From Verrucomicrobiota bacterium (GTDB lineage: Bacteria; Verrucomicrobiota; Verrucomicrobiia; Limisphaerales; UBA11320): a stretch of DNA of 7,343 nt. The position numbers and the translations under genes were made by a program. The first letter of the stretch is position 1; each line of letters begins with the position of its first letter. Positions 6,661-7,343 of this stretch are shown piece by piece. Where the stretch lies: NCBI GenBank assembly GCA_016871475.1, contig VHDG01000186.1:1-7343 (forward strand). Direction: 5' to 3'. The notes beneath the pieces are model-generated. The model saw only the letters and a list, made by a program, of their open reading frames with translations, was not told where the DNA came from and searched no databases.

Positions 6661-7343
6661 ATGAATCGACGCGAGTTTATCGCCCTCTCCAGCTTGGTGT
6701 CGGTCACCAGCTTTCCGATCGAACTCCGGGCGCAATCCGGAAACCGCAAGCCCTCCATGAAGCTCAAGACTGCATCCCGTCCGTTGTTCGTCTCCACCTG
6801 GCCTTTTGGCAAGCCGGCCAACGAACAGGCTTTGAAAGTGTTCCAGTCGGGTGGGTCCCTTCTCGATGCCATTGAAAAGGGGATCAACGTGGCCGAGGAG
6901 GATGTTTCGAATTCCTCCGTGGGCATCGGCGGAATTCCGAACGCTGCGGGTGTGGTTCAGTTGGATGCCTGCATCATGGATGGCCCGGGACATCGCGCGG
7001 GGAGCGTGGCGTCGATCGAAGGGATTCTCCACCCGATCTCAGTGGCCCGGCGCGTGATGGAAAAGACGCGTCATGTGATGCTCGTGGGACCCGGAGCCAG
7101 AGAGTTCGCCCTGAAGGAAGGCTTTCCCTCCGTGAATCTCCTCACGGAGGAGCAGCGGAACGAATGGAACCGATGGAAGGCTTCCCAGGAGGCGAAAAAG
7201 ACCGCCGCTGAGAAGGGTCATGACACGATTGCCATGGTGGGAATCGCGCCGGACGGACGTGTCTGCGGAGGCTGTTCCACAAGCGGTCTTGCTTACAAGC
7301 TGCCGGGTCGCGTCGGAGATTCGCCGATCCTTGGCAGTGGGCT
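6661..7343 (+). CDS. Tat-exported glycosylasparaginase (aspartylglucosaminidase family), 3' end outside window
   Basis: The first 227 codons are visible and the frame is open to the window end. This is an N-terminal-nucleophile hydrolase of the glycosylasparaginase type, which cleaves the GlcNAc-asparagine bond of glycoasparagines (family knowledge; isoaspartyl peptidase or asparaginase activity is an alternative). Residues 1-26 form a twin-arginine signal (NRREFIALSS, then a hydrophobic stretch ending LRAQS), implying export after folding. The alpha-subunit pattern follows: GGSLLDAIEKGINVAEED, VGIGG, LDACIMDG, ISVARRVMEKTRHVMLVG. The autocleavage site is HDTIAMVG, with T189 as the expected catalytic N-terminal Thr after self-processing. 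GRVGDSPI gives R217 and D220 at the spacing of the substrate-binding Arg and Asp. The rest of the beta subunit is missing. The ATG at 6661 is chosen because it gives the intact Tat signal; the ribosome site is weak. It lies 124 bp after repeat copy D. Confidence 0.92.
   Translation, partial: MNRREFIALSSLVSVTSFPIELRAQSGNRKPSMKLKTASRPLFVSTWPFGKPANEQALKVFQSGGSLLDAIEKGINVAEEDVSNSSVGIGGIPNAAGVVQLDACIMDGPGHRAGSVASIEGILHPISVARRVMEKTRHVMLVGPGAREFALKEGFPSVNLLTEEQRNEWNRWKASQEAKKTAAEKGHDTIAMVGIAPDGRVCGGCSTSGLAYKLPGRVGDSPILGSG

Noticed and set aside
6426..7032. Two - strand open frames opposite copy D and the glycosylasparaginase start
   Set aside because: They are antisense to the well-supported glycosylasparaginase and to repeat DNA, and show no domain signals.

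Overview
The window is high-GC, gene-dense bacterial DNA. Two things suggest the Verrucomicrobiota or a related PVC-group lineage. One is the large secreted sugar-dehydrogenase/cytochrome c fusion, whose C-terminal heme module resembles the Pirellula/Verrucomicrobium-type putative heme-binding domain (TIGR02603-like). The other is a family of short repeats whose reading frame gives 'MECGSPLPLS', which I associate from memory with spurious ORFs in that group. The assignment is an inference, because no rRNA or marker gene is present.

Positions 1-2458 (+ strand) carry signal transduction. The 3' end of a sensor histidine kinase (catalytic ATPase domain only) is followed after 13 bp by a 683-residue hybrid kinase with the order REC - GAF - HisKA - HATPase - REC. 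Tight spacing and shared strand suggest one operon. Together they look like a branched phosphorelay with two receiver domains and no DNA-binding output domain in view.

Positions 2502-5342 (- strand, convergent, 43 bp from the kinase) carry one very large gene. It encodes an exported protein with a PQQ-dependent glucose/sorbosone dehydrogenase beta-propeller at the N-terminus and three CxxCH heme c motifs further on. It probably oxidises a sugar or related alcohol in the periplasm and passes electrons along its own hemes.

Positions 5434-6536 (+ strand) are a mobile/repeat island. Two full copies and one truncated copy of a hairpin-bearing REP-like element stand in tandem, followed by a gene for a REP-associated tyrosine transposase (RAYT, HUH/Y1 superfamily), then another partial copy of the element. 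The two copies that bracket the transposase share an exact 41-bp direct repeat.

Positions 6661-7343 (+ strand) carry the 5' part of a Tat-exported glycosylasparaginase (aspartylglucosaminidase-type Ntn hydrolase), cut off by the window end just after the catalytic Thr and substrate-binding Arg/Asp.

The most notable part is the repeat/RAYT island. It has nested inverted repeats, a small palindromic insertion inside one copy, and a repeat whose reading frame runs into the transposase gene. The dehydrogenase/triheme fusion is the most interesting protein. I saw no CRISPR array, tRNA or rRNA.
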